A stretch of 64,000 nucleotides of DNA from Bacteroidales bacterium (lineage in GTDB: Bacteria > Bacteroidota > Bacteroidia > Bacteroidales > UBA932), in contig JAFYSH010000006.1 of NCBI GenBank assembly GCA_017546605.1, positions 38,209 through 102,208 of the forward strand. The letters run 5' to 3'. Shown here in pieces: positions 38,943-47,425 of the stretch; the first letter of the stretch is position 1; every line of letters begins with the position of its first letter. The position numbers and the translations under genes are program-made. The notes under the pieces are model-generated. The model searched no databases. It was not told the origin of the DNA and saw only the letters and a list, made by a program, of their open reading frames with translations.

Positions 38943-39845
38943 ATGCAAGCACCACATACCCGTCCCTTACCGCCTTGGACCGGCTGCGGAACAGCTTTGA
39001 TTACGCCCTTCCAACAACAAGCCGTTGACCAGAAAGCACTCCGTCATTTGGTACGACGCCAGGTCAACGCCGGCATTCACTTCCTGGTTCCCCTTGGAAC
39101 CACTGCAGAAACACCCTGCCTGGAAGATGATGAAAAAATGCACATTCTTTCTGTGATCCGGGAAGAGGCTCCCCGTACCCCACTATTGGTCGGAGCCGGA
39201 TCCAACAGCACCGCCGCGACCTGCAGGAACCTGAAGAAATTAGCAAATAGTCCCGCTGACGGATTCTTACTGGTAACTCCCTATTACAACAAACCCACAC
39301 AGCAAGGCTTGTGGGAACATTTCCGCACCCTGGCCGAATCGACGGATAAAGACATCATTTTATACAACGTCCCGGGTCGGACCGGGGTCAACCTGAGCAC
39401 TGAAACCACCTTGCGACTGGCCGAGTTACCCAATATTGTCGGCATCAAGGAGGCTTCGGGCAACTACAGTCAAATTTGCGAAATCATCCGGAATGCCCCG
39501 ACTGGTTTCTCCATCCTCAGTGGGAACGATGATGAAGTGTTGTCACTGATGTGCAGCGGTGCTCACGGCGTCATCAGCGTGGCATCCAACATCGTTCCTG
39601 CCAGCATGGTCCACTTGTGCGAACGACTGCTGCATCAGGACTTGGAAGCTGCCCGCGAACTGCACCTTCGCCTGCTCCCGCTGTTCAAACATTGTTTTGT
39701 CGAAAGCAATCCAATTCCAGTAAAAGCAGCCTTGGCCCAACTTGGACTCATCCAAAACGAACTACGGTTACCATTGACCCCGGCAACAGAGAACACCCAA
39801 ACTTTGCTAAAACAAACATTAGCCCAACTCAACGACCTACTATAA
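38943..39845 (+). CDS. dapA: 4-hydroxy-tetrahydrodipicolinate synthase
   Basis: Start at MQAPHTRPLPPWTG, 5 bases after the dapB stop; 300 residues. TIM-barrel with GTTAET, YYNKPTQQGL, the Tyr of YNVPGRTG and the Schiff-base Lys in GIKEASGN. Joins aspartate semialdehyde and pyruvate, the branch point to lysine. Confidence 0.97.
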   Translation: MQAPHTRPLPPWTGCGTALITPFQQQAVDQKALRHLVRRQVNAGIHFLVPLGTTAETPCLEDDEKMHILSVIREEAPRTPLLVGAGSNSTAATCRNLKKLANSPADGFLLVTPYYNKPTQQGLWEHFRTLAESTDKDIILYNVPGRTGVNLSTETTLRLAELPNIVGIKEASGNYSQICEIIRNAPTGFSILSGNDDEVLSLMCSGAHGVISVASNIVPASMVHLCERLLHQDLEAARELHLRLLPLFKHCFVESNPIPVKAALAQLGLIQNELRLPLTPATENTQTLLKQTLAQLNDLL

Positions 39846-39849
39846 GACC

Positions 39850-40623
39850 ATGCATCCGGAATTACAACAATTCAATGAGATCTGCGAACAACTCGAAGAA
39901 GGAACTCTGCGAGTAGCAGAACCAGACCACGACGACTGGACCGTTCATCCGACCATCAAAAGCGCCATCCTACTGGGATTTAAACACGGAGTCCTGCATG
40001 AAATGAGTCAAGGAGTCTTCAACTTTTGGGAAAAAGACAGCTTGACCGTGCGAAAATTCTCCGAATCCGACCGCGTACGCATTGTTCCAGGCGGTAGTAG
40101 TGTCCGAAGAGGGGCCTACCTGGCTCCCGGTGTCATTATGATGCCGCCGTCGTACGTCAACATCGGTGCCTACGTGGATGAAGGCTCCATGATCGACTCA
40201 CACGTACTGGTTGGATCCTGTGCCCAAATTGGAAAACGAGTACACCTGTCCGCCGGTGTTCAAATTGGTGGGGTACTGGAACCCGTCGGAGCCCGTCCCG
40301 TCATCATCGAAGACGATGTATTTGTAGGCGGCAATGCGGGTATTTTTGAAGGAGTACGGGTCTGCCGCGGCGCAGTCATTGCATCCGGAGTCACACTCAA
40401 TGCTTCCACCGCCCTCTATGATGCAACATCAGGGAACTTGTTAAGAGCCGATGCCCAAGGCTGTCTTACCATCCCCAGCAATGCCGTTGTTGTTGCCGGA
40501 AGTCGCCCCATCCGAAAAGGACCTGGCGCAGAAGACGGTATCCAACTCTACACTCCGGTCATCGTCAAATACCGGGACGACAAAACCGACCAATCCCTTA
40601 TCCTGGAAGATTGGTTGCGATAA
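39850..40623 (+). CDS. dapD: Tetrahydrodipicolinate N-succinyltransferase
   Basis: 257 residues. An N-terminal helical domain is followed by a left-handed beta helix of hexapeptide repeats (about 75-215): VRIVPGGSSVRRGAYLAPGV, PSYVNIGAYVDEGSMIDSH, GSCAQIGK and GGVLEPVGARPVIIEDDVF, the hallmark of true DapD. It commits the pathway to the acylated branch. The last 26 bases overlap the convergent dapF gene. Confidence 0.95.
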   Translation: MHPELQQFNEICEQLEEGTLRVAEPDHDDWTVHPTIKSAILLGFKHGVLHEMSQGVFNFWEKDSLTVRKFSESDRVRIVPGGSSVRRGAYLAPGVIMMPPSYVNIGAYVDEGSMIDSHVLVGSCAQIGKRVHLSAGVQIGGVLEPVGARPVIIEDDVFVGGNAGIFEGVRVCRGAVIASGVTLNASTALYDATSGNLLRADAQGCLTIPSNAVVVAGSRPIRKGPGAEDGIQLYTPVIVKYRDDKTDQSLILEDWLR

Positions 40624-41425
40624 CTTCTCCTACTTGAACCGCCGGACCTGTCAGCCAAACATCCGAGGCGACCGGTCCCTGCGGCAAGAAATCAACACTC
40701 AACTCATCCTTCTTGGCACGAACTTGCACTTGAACACGTCCTGTGGACGCACAGGGCCGAAGACGCCCCGATCGATAAGCAGCAATGCTGGAAGCTACGA
40801 TACCGGTACCACAGGCCCACGTCTCTGCCTCCACCCCTTTTTCATACGTGCGAACAGCCAAACATTGAATGTCCGGACCAACAACTAGCTGTACAAAATT
40901 TACATTCGTGCCCTCCGGCAAAAAAGCCGGATCATGACGCAAAAGCCGCCCTTGCTCCTGAACAGGCCACTTATCAAGTCCACCTGCCAAGAAACAAACC
41001 CGATGGCGCGCTCCCGTATAAACATACCAATCATCGTTGGAAAGTTCCTGTACCTGGTGAACATCAATCATCTTCAGACGCACCTCCATAGAAGTCCGCT
41101 GATCATTGGTAGATAGGACCTGTGCTTCGTGCAATCCATCCGGAGCCTCAAAGCAGAAGGAATCATACCCCAAAAACGCAGCAAAGGCCACCATACAACG
41201 CCCACCATTTCCACACATCATACCACCTGTTCCGTCCGGATTGTAAAACACCATCTTGAAATCTGCCACAGCACTGTGTTCCAAAAGCATCATCCCATCT
41301 GCACCAAACCCATAGCGCCGATCACACAAGGCCACGATCTGCTCCGTCGTCAAATTAAAATCTCCGAGTCGGTTATCGGCCACGAGAAAATCGTTGCCCG
41401 CACCTTGATATTTATAAAAACGCAT
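40598..41425 (-). CDS. dapF: Diaminopimelate epimerase
   Basis: Start at MRFYKYQGAGNDFLV, chosen because the family begins there; 275 residues. Both catalytic Cys sites are visible: MCGNGGRCM and WACGTGIVASS. It turns LL-DAP into meso-DAP for peptidoglycan and lysine. Although it completes the pathway of the neighbouring operon, it is on the other strand, with its own -7 box (TAAATTTG on minus, 41447-41454) and a tail-to-tail overlap with dapD. Confidence 0.96.
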   Translation of the reverse strand: MRFYKYQGAGNDFLVADNRLGDFNLTTEQIVALCDRRYGFGADGMMLLEHSAVADFKMVFYNPDGTGGMMCGNGGRCMVAFAAFLGYDSFCFEAPDGLHEAQVLSTNDQRTSMEVRLKMIDVHQVQELSNDDWYVYTGARHRVCFLAGGLDKWPVQEQGRLLRHDPAFLPEGTNVNFVQLVVGPDIQCLAVRTYEKGVEAETWACGTGIVASSIAAYRSGRLRPCASTGRVQVQVRAKKDELSVDFLPQGPVASDVWLTGPAVQVGEVIATNLPG

Positions 41426-41486
41426 CGTCTTTTTTCTATTTTGACGCAAATTTAAAAAAAGACCCGATTCTTTTTGCAAATATTCG

Positions 41487-41494
41487 TACATTTG
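41487..41494 (+). promoter_or_regulatory. -7 box before the outer-membrane barrel gene
   Basis: TACATTTG, matching TAnnTTTG, 23 bases before the start codon. The region is shared with the divergent dapF promoter (-7 at 41447-41454), about 40 bases apart. Confidence 0.5.
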
Positions 41495-41517
41495 AAACTG
41501 ACCTAAAATTATATAGT

Positions 41518-44409
41518 ATGCTTACTCGTCTTTTTCTTTCCACTGTGATGCTGATCTTCTCCGTTTCCAACCTGCTTGGACAGGTCTATATCTCAGCGGA
41601 TATGCTCAACTACCGAAACATACGCGTACGGATGACGCTCCAGGATAAAAACACGGCCGTTCCCATTCCTTGGGCCTCGGTTTATTTGATCCCGGAAGGA
41701 GACACCACCATTACCCAATTTGCCCTCTCCGACGAACAAGGACGAGTACTACTCAAAGAGGTCCCCGTTGGCCGATACCAAGTCAATGCTGAAATCATTG
41801 GCTACAAAGCCTACCAAGCAGTTCACAAATTGGAAAGAAACGAAGAAGACTTGGGAATCATCTCCTTGGAACAAGACATTCAACAACTGGAAGCCGCCTT
41901 CGTTTCGGCCATCGGCAATCCTATAACCATCAAACAGGACACCATCGAATTCAACGCAGCCGCTTACCGGGTGGGAGAAAATGCCATGTTGGAAGACCTC
42001 ATCAAAAAGATGCCAGGTATGGAAGTCAGTGAAGACGGATCGGTCCAACTCAATGGGGAGTCCATCGACAAAATCACAGTCGGAGGACGCACCTTCTTTT
42101 TCAACAATCCAACAGCAGCTCTGAAAAATCTACCCGCGAAAATTGTAGAGAAAATCAAGGTCATTGACCGAGAAAACAAGAGTGCTGAGTTTACTGGAAT
42201 CAGCAGTGGCAATGACAAAGAAAAGATCATGGATGTCCAACTAAAAGAGGAATATACGGAAGGTTGGTTTGGTAATGCCAAATTGGGAGCAGGCTACAGC
42301 TTGACCCAAGAAAATCCAGATCAATTGATTACAAACCCCGGCCTGCTGTACAATGGCAACGCCATGATTACCTCCTACAGCGAAAAAGACCAACTCGTAT
42401 TTATCGGGAACTCGCTCAACGTGACCGACCCTTCAGGTTTTTCCCTCTATGCCTATAGTCCCATTGAGGATGATTATAGCAAACTTCGAGGACTGAGCAC
42501 CGATGCTTCTGCCGGGCTGAATTACAACACCCAGCGGCTCAAAAATTTTGAAACCACCGTTTCCGCGGACTACAAGTATAACAGCCAGGATGACCGTTCC
42601 CGCACCAGCCGAACCTCATTCTTAAGCCAAGCAGATCCATTGTTGAACAATACGTACAAAAAAGGATTCGGAGAACAACAACGGGTAAGTGGCTCCGTAG
42701 AAATTGAACGGACGGAAAAGAAAAAATGGAGTCTGTATGTATCCGAGCAATTCCGATTCTGGGACAATCACGCGGAAAATCAAAACGAATCGTCCACCTA
42801 CCAAGAAGACAGTCTGCTGAACTCAGCGACCACTTCCACCTGGTCCAAGAACAAAAGATTTGACAACACACTCTACGTAAAAGGAGGTGTCAAAATCAAC
42901 CACCAACACAGAAGCCTAAATCTATCCGTTTTACACGATTACATCACAAGCGACAGCGAGAAACAGGAGTATTCTCAGTTGCAGGAGATGGGCTCTACCC
43001 AAGTTCAGGAACTGTTCTACAAGACTGCACAGACCTACCATTATTTGGACACCGATCTCTCATACACCGAACCTTTATCCCAACGATGGAGGCTCCAAGT
43101 GTCAGCCAGAACCCAAATGAACCTAGAGGAGACCAATACCCGAGCCACCAATCCTGATGGAAGCTTCAATGACTATTATTCGGCTTACGCCAACAGCCAC
43201 TACCTGTCCGAAGAAGGGCGTCTTTTACTACAGTATCGCAACGACACTACGCGTATTCGGCTGGGAGCATCGTTTGAAATGGTCTTGAACGAATTGGACA
43301 GTAGATCTTTGGGCGTAGAGAGCCATTCCGGCTACAACGACTGGCTGTTCAACTGGTCTCCGTTCCTTTCTTACAACTACACCGCAGGGGGCCATATGGT
43401 ACATATCCACTACAGCGGCACCTCCTCCCAGGTTTCCAATGAAAAATCGGCTCCGACCCTCGACTTGTCAAACCGTGTACAAATTCAAGCCGGAAACATT
43501 TATTTGCGACCGACCTACCATCACACCATGAACCTGGAGTACCGTCACAACAACCGGCAAACTTTTTCCTTCATCAACCTCTTCCTGAATGGAAGATCGA
43601 CACAACGCTCCATTGTCTATGCCAGCTGGTTTGATGAAAATGGAATCCGCTACGCCGTTCCTGTCAACTCAAGCACTCCGTCTTACGGCGCAGACCTCCA
43701 CGCAAACTACAGCCGACCGCTGGATGCCGCCAAGAAACTGACCTTACAGCTCGGTGGTAACGTTAGTTACAACAACAACCTTAGCTACCAAGCTACGCAA
43801 TTCTTACCAGGAATCGCCATCGACGAGTTTGACTACAACGCATTCATGGACAAGTTTTGGGGAAAGGACCACACTGGAGAGGTATTCTACAGCGGCCAAA
43901 GCGGTTTTCAGGAAAGCAAGATGCGCACCCTCGGATGGTCCGCTCACCTGAGTCTGCGCTACAACCTTGACAAGTTGAGCCTGGGTACAGAAGTTCGTAC
44001 AGACAACTCTCGTTCGCGTTATTCATTGGACCCGACCGCCAATATGAATACCTGGAAGCACAATTTCAAAGGCGACGTACTTTACCAACCGGGGCTCGGC
44101 TGGGAATTTAAAACCGATGCCAGCTATCGCATGTACCGGGGCTATGCCAACGGATACGGAGAACCTGAACTACAATGGAACGCAAGTATCGGTAAAACTA
44201 TCGGAAAATGGACCCTTTCTGTCAATGTCTATGACATCCTAAATCAGACGCGCAACCTACAACGGAGCACATCGGCAGAATATACAGAAGACACCTACCG
44301 AAATGTCATGGGACGTTACTTCTTGATCAACCTCAGCTTCAACTTTGGCAAGATGAATGCCAGCAAGAACAATGCTGTTCAAAATGCCATGTACCGAAGC
44401 ATCCGATAA
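41518..44409 (+). CDS. Outer-membrane beta-barrel protein with carboxypeptidase-like regulatory domain
   Basis: 963 residues: signal peptide (cut near LLGQ, about residue 22), a CarboxypepD_reg-type beta-sandwich (about 35-120), a TonB-receptor plug-like region (about 130-250, with FNAAAYRVGENAMLEDLIKKMPG in part and NGESIDKITVGGR), then a large barrel of alternating strands up to the C-terminus. This is the Bacteroidetes 'outer membrane beta-barrel / TonB-dependent receptor family' without a neighbouring SusD gene. The substrate is unknown. It ends at a terminator shared with the AraC gene. Confidence 0.87.
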   Translation: MLTRLFLSTVMLIFSVSNLLGQVYISADMLNYRNIRVRMTLQDKNTAVPIPWASVYLIPEGDTTITQFALSDEQGRVLLKEVPVGRYQVNAEIIGYKAYQAVHKLERNEEDLGIISLEQDIQQLEAAFVSAIGNPITIKQDTIEFNAAAYRVGENAMLEDLIKKMPGMEVSEDGSVQLNGESIDKITVGGRTFFFNNPTAALKNLPAKIVEKIKVIDRENKSAEFTGISSGNDKEKIMDVQLKEEYTEGWFGNAKLGAGYSLTQENPDQLITNPGLLYNGNAMITSYSEKDQLVFIGNSLNVTDPSGFSLYAYSPIEDDYSKLRGLSTDASAGLNYNTQRLKNFETTVSADYKYNSQDDRSRTSRTSFLSQADPLLNNTYKKGFGEQQRVSGSVEIERTEKKKWSLYVSEQFRFWDNHAENQNESSTYQEDSLLNSATTSTWSKNKRFDNTLYVKGGVKINHQHRSLNLSVLHDYITSDSEKQEYSQLQEMGSTQVQELFYKTAQTYHYLDTDLSYTEPLSQRWRLQVSARTQMNLEETNTRATNPDGSFNDYYSAYANSHYLSEEGRLLLQYRNDTTRIRLGASFEMVLNELDSRSLGVESHSGYNDWLFNWSPFLSYNYTAGGHMVHIHYSGTSSQVSNEKSAPTLDLSNRVQIQAGNIYLRPTYHHTMNLEYRHNNRQTFSFINLFLNGRSTQRSIVYASWFDENGIRYAVPVNSSTPSYGADLHANYSRPLDAAKKLTLQLGGNVSYNNNLSYQATQFLPGIAIDEFDYNAFMDKFWGKDHTGEVFYSGQSGFQESKMRTLGWSAHLSLRYNLDKLSLGTEVRTDNSRSRYSLDPTANMNTWKHNFKGDVLYQPGLGWEFKTDASYRMYRGYANGYGEPELQWNASIGKTIGKWTLSVNVYDILNQTRNLQRSTSAEYTEDTYRNVMGRYFLINLSFNFGKMNASKNNAVQNAMYRSIR

Positions 44410-44413
44410 GAAA

Positions 44414-44444
44414 AGGAGGCTAACCCTTTTCGGGTCAGCCTCCT
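44414..44444. terminator. Bidirectional terminator
   Basis: A 13-bp stem (44414-44426 with 44432-44444, one mismatch) with loop TTTTC lies 4 bases after the barrel gene and 21 bases before the AraC gene stop; the minus-strand side is followed by a T-rich run. Confidence 0.8.
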
Positions 44445-44465
44445 CTATCTAAATCTCATCCATGA

Positions 44466-45320
44466 CTATACATCTGAAGAAGAGTCTGCTCGCAATTCCT
44501 TCGGTGTCTTATCCCAATTCCGACGGCAAAAAGCAGTGAAATAAGCCGGGGAAGAGAAGCCATATTTCGAAGACAATTTTGTAAAACTGATGCGTGTCAG
44601 TTTAATGTCCCGAATGATGGACTCTTTACGACGATCACGCAACCAGGTTGCCGCTGAAACTCCAAAAGCGTCCACAAAACGGCGATTGAAAGTTACCGGT
44701 GTCATACCGATCATATTGGACAATTGGTTCACTTTGTCGGTCTTGCGATAATTCATCAACACGAAATTCTTGAAATCCGGATCCCCACCCAACAACGGAT
44801 AGAAGACCTGGCACAAATCCCGTTTTGAATAAAGTTCATTCAAGTAAATAAACAATTCTTCCAACTTGATTTCGTAAAAGTGGTTGCAGTAGTAGCGTTC
44901 TTTGAACATTTTCAAGCCACTACGAAGCTGTTCGTCCAAAAGAGGATGAACCGGCAAAGTAGCAATTCCATTAACCGTTGTATTTCCTTTATAGGGGACA
45001 AGACGATCCAGGAAGTGGCGGATGCAGTTAATGGAATTTGCATTAAAATGGCAGGCCAACACCTTGGTGTTGTCTTCCTCGATCAACATATCCCGCACCC
45101 TTCCCATTGCCTTCAAGAAAAAATTTCCCTTTGAAATCTTATATTCAATCGCTTGCATCCCATCTAACAAGGCAATGGATCCATCCAGCACGAATACCAA
45201 AACATCAGTATCCCCGCCCGTCAAACGGATCTGTGTTCCCTTGGGATCAGTATAAACCTTGTACCAAGTCGGAAAGATCGATTCGCAAGCAAAACATTCT
45301 TTTCTCTTTAATTCAGGCAT
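44466..45320 (-). CDS. AraC-family transcriptional regulator
   Basis: Start at MPELKRKECFACES, 38 bases from a consensus -7 box; 284 residues. The N-terminal half is a cupin-like sensing domain of the Bacteroides type (about 20-115); the C-terminal half holds two helix-turn-helix units (about 185-280: LSNMIGMTPVTFNRRFVDAFG and SSKYGFSSPAYFTAFCRRNW). Possible targets are the neighbouring barrel and lipoprotein genes; this is inferred from position only. Confidence 0.9.
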   Translation of the reverse strand: MPELKRKECFACESIFPTWYKVYTDPKGTQIRLTGGDTDVLVFVLDGSIALLDGMQAIEYKISKGNFFLKAMGRVRDMLIEEDNTKVLACHFNANSINCIRHFLDRLVPYKGNTTVNGIATLPVHPLLDEQLRSGLKMFKERYYCNHFYEIKLEELFIYLNELYSKRDLCQVFYPLLGGDPDFKNFVLMNYRKTDKVNQLSNMIGMTPVTFNRRFVDAFGVSAATWLRDRRKESIIRDIKLTRISFTKLSSKYGFSSPAYFTAFCRRNWDKTPKELRADSSSDV

Positions 45321-45354
45321 AGTATCGGATATTTTTCTAATAATTATAATCTTT

Positions 45355-47424
45355 CTACAAATGTAAGTCATTCAACCTACTTTGCCAAAATATTTTTTGG
45401 TTTTTAGTTATATTTTTATCAAAATATCCACATCCCCGAACATCGGATACTGAGCCGTTTTTCACCGCAGAAGTCGAAGACCGAACCGGTGCATTTTGCA
45501 CGTTTTGCGCATTGCTACGCACCTTCGGCAAGGCTGCAGGTGCCCCATACAATTCATCGATCAAGTCGATCAATTCTTGAGGATCACGGGTATCTTCCTT
45601 GTGTAACACGAATTCTTCTGTGCACAACGGACCAAATTCACCGTTCTGGTCCGCCGCGAAACCAGCAAACAAAATATTGAATTCGTACGGGAAAATATAA
45701 ATCTTCACCCGCTCAGTTTCTTGACAATAGATCAATTCGGACATCAATTCGTTTTCAGAGAACTCTTCCCCTTCACTCATAATGAAGGCCGCATAATAGA
45801 ACTGATCAGACTCCGGCTCAATATTGATGAACATCGGTACGAAAGCATAACCATCAAAATCATAATACATGGAGAAACGATCTGAATCCAAGGCATAACA
45901 TTCGGGAATGTCGTAATACTGATCCCAAGAAACGCTCATAACGGTGCCACTATAAGTGGCCTCCAAGGTACGGAACTCTTCCTTAAAGATACGAGTTGTA
46001 TTGGTTCCACCCTGATAACCAAAGCCAAACACAACATAATCGGTATCCGGATACAATCCTTCCGGATAGATGGTTTGTTGCCCCATCAGCTCACTCATGT
46101 AGTACCAAGTGAAGATGTAGTCAAAACGTTCAGCATCGGTATTACCGTACGACAACCAACGTTCCTTTTCCACATACGTTGCTGCGTAGGTGTCATGGTT
46201 GTTGCTCGGATAACAAGTGATGGTTGCAGTGCGGTCCTTGATATTGGTTACTTCAAAGTCCAATTCAAGATCGCTGGATGCAACCGCTCCGGTAGTCACC
46301 ATTTCTACAGTAGCCTGCGAGGCTGCGTAACCAGAAACTTCATCCACGGCCAATGCATAGAAGGCATACTCTGTTTCGCCTACCAAACTTTTCAATACCT
46401 CGGTACTCGGGCCTTGGGCGCAAAACATCTCGAGAATTTCCTCCAGCGTCATTCCATATTGCCCTTTATAAATGGTAACAATGTTGTTCCAGTTAGTGCG
46501 TGCAAAGCTATGGATGTCAGCATCTTCTCCATACTCCAAGTAGAAGTCATGCACAATGATTCCATTCCAGAAATAATACCCATCGTAAGAACCCGGATCA
46601 ATACTCCATTCTACAATGGATCCTTGCACATTGAACTCAAATTCAAAGTCAACATCCACTTGATCCGGCTCGACCGTACTTACCGGCAATCGGTAAATAT
46701 CGGAGCAAAGTTCCTGTTTCTCAACATCAATGTAGTAAGCGTAAGTCACATAATTCATTTTCGGTCCCAAGCCATCCACCAGAAAGTCTTCTTGATCACC
46801 ACGCAATACCAACATTTCCAACAGGTCATTCAAGGCAATATGATAAGATTCTGCCAATTGTTGGAAATAAGCAATGTCATCGGCAAACAACGCAGCATCA
46901 TCTTCCATATAGCCGTTATTTTCCATATATGACAGGTTTGAGGTAAACAGAATGTACGCCTGCTCCTTGTCCTGAGTTGTCAAATCAAACTGGTAATAGG
47001 ACTCGCGCACGAGCAAATTGCTATACACAAATGTCGGAGGATCAGCCGCCTCTTGTTTTACCGGCAAACGCACGGAATTTTCAAGGGCCGAATAAGTCAA
47101 GGTCAGGGTTGTTTCCCGCGGTTCAGTCACCTCATTGGGTAGGGCTTCAAAGATGATGATACCCGCAATGGATGTATCCAAATTCTGCAACCAGTTGGCA
47201 TCCAGAGTCACTTCAACCACCGCTCCTTCTACAGGATTTTCAATAAAGTATTCAACCGCATAGCTGCCGCCATCCTTAGAAACGGCAACCTCTTCGTAAT
47301 TGAATGTAATCACAGGATCCATAGGATCGGGGCTTGTCTTTTCCGTAGGCTGACAAGCAACCAGCGACAAAAGTAAAACCCCGAAACATCCTAGGATCGC
47401 TGTGTAAAATCGCAGCTTCCTCAT
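45355..47424 (-). CDS. Secreted lipoprotein, BACON-type, paralogue 4
   Basis: 689 residues. Signal peptide with lipobox LVAC (Cys at residue 24). An Ig-like BACON-type domain (about 38-130, with ANWLQNLDTS and the VKQEAADP end) is followed by three diverged repeats, each ending in a FN3-like motif such as YVTYAYYIDVE, YAFYALAVDE and YVVFGFGYQGG. The tail is rich in Ser, Val and Asn. Fourth of four paralogues in one operon; its stop lies next to the AraC -7 box. No enzyme motif is visible; surface or periplasmic binding is the best guess. Confidence 0.8.
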   Translation of the reverse strand: MRKLRFYTAILGCFGVLLLSLVACQPTEKTSPDPMDPVITFNYEEVAVSKDGGSYAVEYFIENPVEGAVVEVTLDANWLQNLDTSIAGIIIFEALPNEVTEPRETTLTLTYSALENSVRLPVKQEAADPPTFVYSNLLVRESYYQFDLTTQDKEQAYILFTSNLSYMENNGYMEDDAALFADDIAYFQQLAESYHIALNDLLEMLVLRGDQEDFLVDGLGPKMNYVTYAYYIDVEKQELCSDIYRLPVSTVEPDQVDVDFEFEFNVQGSIVEWSIDPGSYDGYYFWNGIIVHDFYLEYGEDADIHSFARTNWNNIVTIYKGQYGMTLEEILEMFCAQGPSTEVLKSLVGETEYAFYALAVDEVSGYAASQATVEMVTTGAVASSDLELDFEVTNIKDRTATITCYPSNNHDTYAATYVEKERWLSYGNTDAERFDYIFTWYYMSELMGQQTIYPEGLYPDTDYVVFGFGYQGGTNTTRIFKEEFRTLEATYSGTVMSVSWDQYYDIPECYALDSDRFSMYYDFDGYAFVPMFINIEPESDQFYYAAFIMSEGEEFSENELMSELIYCQETERVKIYIFPYEFNILFAGFAADQNGEFGPLCTEEFVLHKEDTRDPQELIDLIDELYGAPAALPKVRSNAQNVQNAPVRSSTSAVKNGSVSDVRGCGYFDKNITKNQKIFWQSRLNDLHL
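45358..45388 (-). promoter_or_regulatory. Consensus promoter of the AraC gene, at the end of the lipoprotein operon
   Basis: On minus: TTG (45386-45388), 20 bases, TACATTTG (45358-45365). The whole element lies in the last codons of the lipoprotein gene, whose stop codon is at 45355-45357. Confidence 0.7.
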
Positions 47425-47425
47425 C

